Source: Planctomycetota bacterium (GTDB taxonomy: Bacteria; Planctomycetota; Phycisphaerae; UBA1845; PWPN01). Taken from it: 64,000 nucleotides of DNA. Made by a program: the position numbers and the translations under genes. Below the pieces are notes generated by a model, which saw only the letters and a program-made list of their open reading frames with translations, was not told where the DNA came from and ran no database searches. Shown one piece after another: positions 63,626 to 64,000 of this stretch (its first letter is position 1; every line of letters begins with the position of its first letter). The stretch covers positions 310,001 through 374,000 of the forward strand of contig JAKLEZ010000001.1 in assembly GCA_022711465.1 (NCBI GenBank), read 5' to 3'.

Positions 63626-64000
63626 TCATGCGATCCCGTCGGCGATCTTCCGCACCTCGGCGACCAGGGCCTCGGCCCGGGCCTGGGTCGGAGCCTCGGC
63701 GATGATCCGGATCATCGGCTCGGTGTTGGAACCCCGGACGTGGACCCAACCGTCGGGCCAGTCTACGCGGGTGCCGTCGATATCGTTGACCCGCTCCCTG
63801 GCGAACCGCTCGCGAACTGCGACCAGGACCTTGGCAATCCGCTCCTTCGAGCACTCGAACTTCGTCTTGATCATGGTATACGCAGGGATTTCGGACACCA
63901 GGGCGCTGAGCGTCTTGCCGGTCTCGGTCATGAGCTGGAGCACGATGGCCATGGCCACCAGGCTGTCGCGCACCACGCCAACGCGAGGATCGATCACCCC
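63626..64000 (-). CDS. Phosphomannomutase/phosphoglucomutase family, C-terminal part (5' end outside window)
   Basis: The visible C-terminal ~124 residues include 'VIDPRVGVVRDSLVAMAIVL' (the sugar-binding loop region before the last domain) and 'DWPDGWVHVRGSNTEPMIRIIAEAPT', the phosphate-binding loop of alpha-D-phosphohexomutases (R-G-S-N-T-E-P). The gene runs off the right edge. Whether it is a phosphomannomutase, phosphoglucomutase or phosphoglucosamine mutase cannot be decided from this part; the RxSNTEP form suits PMM/PGM or GlmM. Confidence 0.9.
   Translation of the reverse strand, partial: GVIDPRVGVVRDSLVAMAIVLQLMTETGKTLSALVSEIPAYTMIKTKFECSKERIAKVLVAVRERFARERVNDIDGTRVDWPDGWVHVRGSNTEPMIRIIAEAPTQARAEALVAEVRKIADGIA

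Overview
The window looks like a chromosomal segment of a GC-rich Planctomycetota bacterium, probably near the Phycisphaerae. The support is gene content: planctomycete-type dockerin modules, a GFTLIE prepilin-like protein with an FADG tail, a PEP-CTERM protein, a C-x2-C/C-x2-C ribbon membrane protein, a tricorn-type protease, and many secreted carbohydrate-active enzymes. No rRNA, tRNA, CRISPR array, insertion sequence or prophage was recognised. The first and last genes run off the window.

Layout. 1-5 kb: end of a DUF1080-type protein, a diacylglycerol glycosyltransferase, a dockerin-bearing M1 aminopeptidase and a small secreted protein. 5-9 kb (minus strand): a pectin cassette of methyltransferase, PL11 rhamnogalacturonan lyase and MFS permease. 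9.2-16.4 kb (minus strand): a probable operon in the order GntR regulator, prepilin-like protein, then three consecutive secreted proteins. These three share four copies of a ~250-residue domain that I cannot assign, but carry different tails: dockerin plus alpha/alpha toroid, dockerin, and PEP-CTERM. 16.6-24.6 kb (plus strand, divergent): mutarotase, SDR, enolase-superfamily dehydratase, APC permease and GH38-type mannosidase. Two matching operator-like sites in the divergent promoter region suggest that the GntR protein controls both arms.

25-31.7 kb: a Tat-exported Gfo/Idh/MocA oxidoreductase, a ceramidase-like protein, a membrane sulfatase-fold protein without the usual sulfatase signature, and a PHP-domain protein. 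32-36.7 kb: exopolysaccharide genes (formyltransferase, deacetylase, polyprenyl glycosylphosphotransferase) and a lipoprotein. 37.1-38.2 kb: a reverse-transcriptase fragment lacking its catalytic YxDD half, one base ahead of a 2H phosphoesterase (2'-5' RNA ligase family). 38.2-41.5 kb: psd-pssA-gltX, coupled by ATGA overlaps. 42-47.5 kb: two calcium-repeat lipoproteins, the first with a frameshifted relic of its 13-residue repeat array.

47.8-64 kb: tricorn-type protease, MauE-like and rhodanese proteins, GH15 glucoamylase, D-cysteine desulfhydrase family enzyme, arginine decarboxylase (a strong palindrome lies just before its start), GH106 rhamnosidase, ribbon membrane protein, and the end of a phosphomannomutase. 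Overall the segment suits an organism that degrades rhamnose- and mannose-containing, often sulfated or pectic, polysaccharides and builds an elaborate cell surface. The best candidates for something undescribed are the shared-domain surface operon (9.2-16.4 kb), the truncated RT/2H-phosphoesterase pair, and the giant calcium-repeat lipoprotein.
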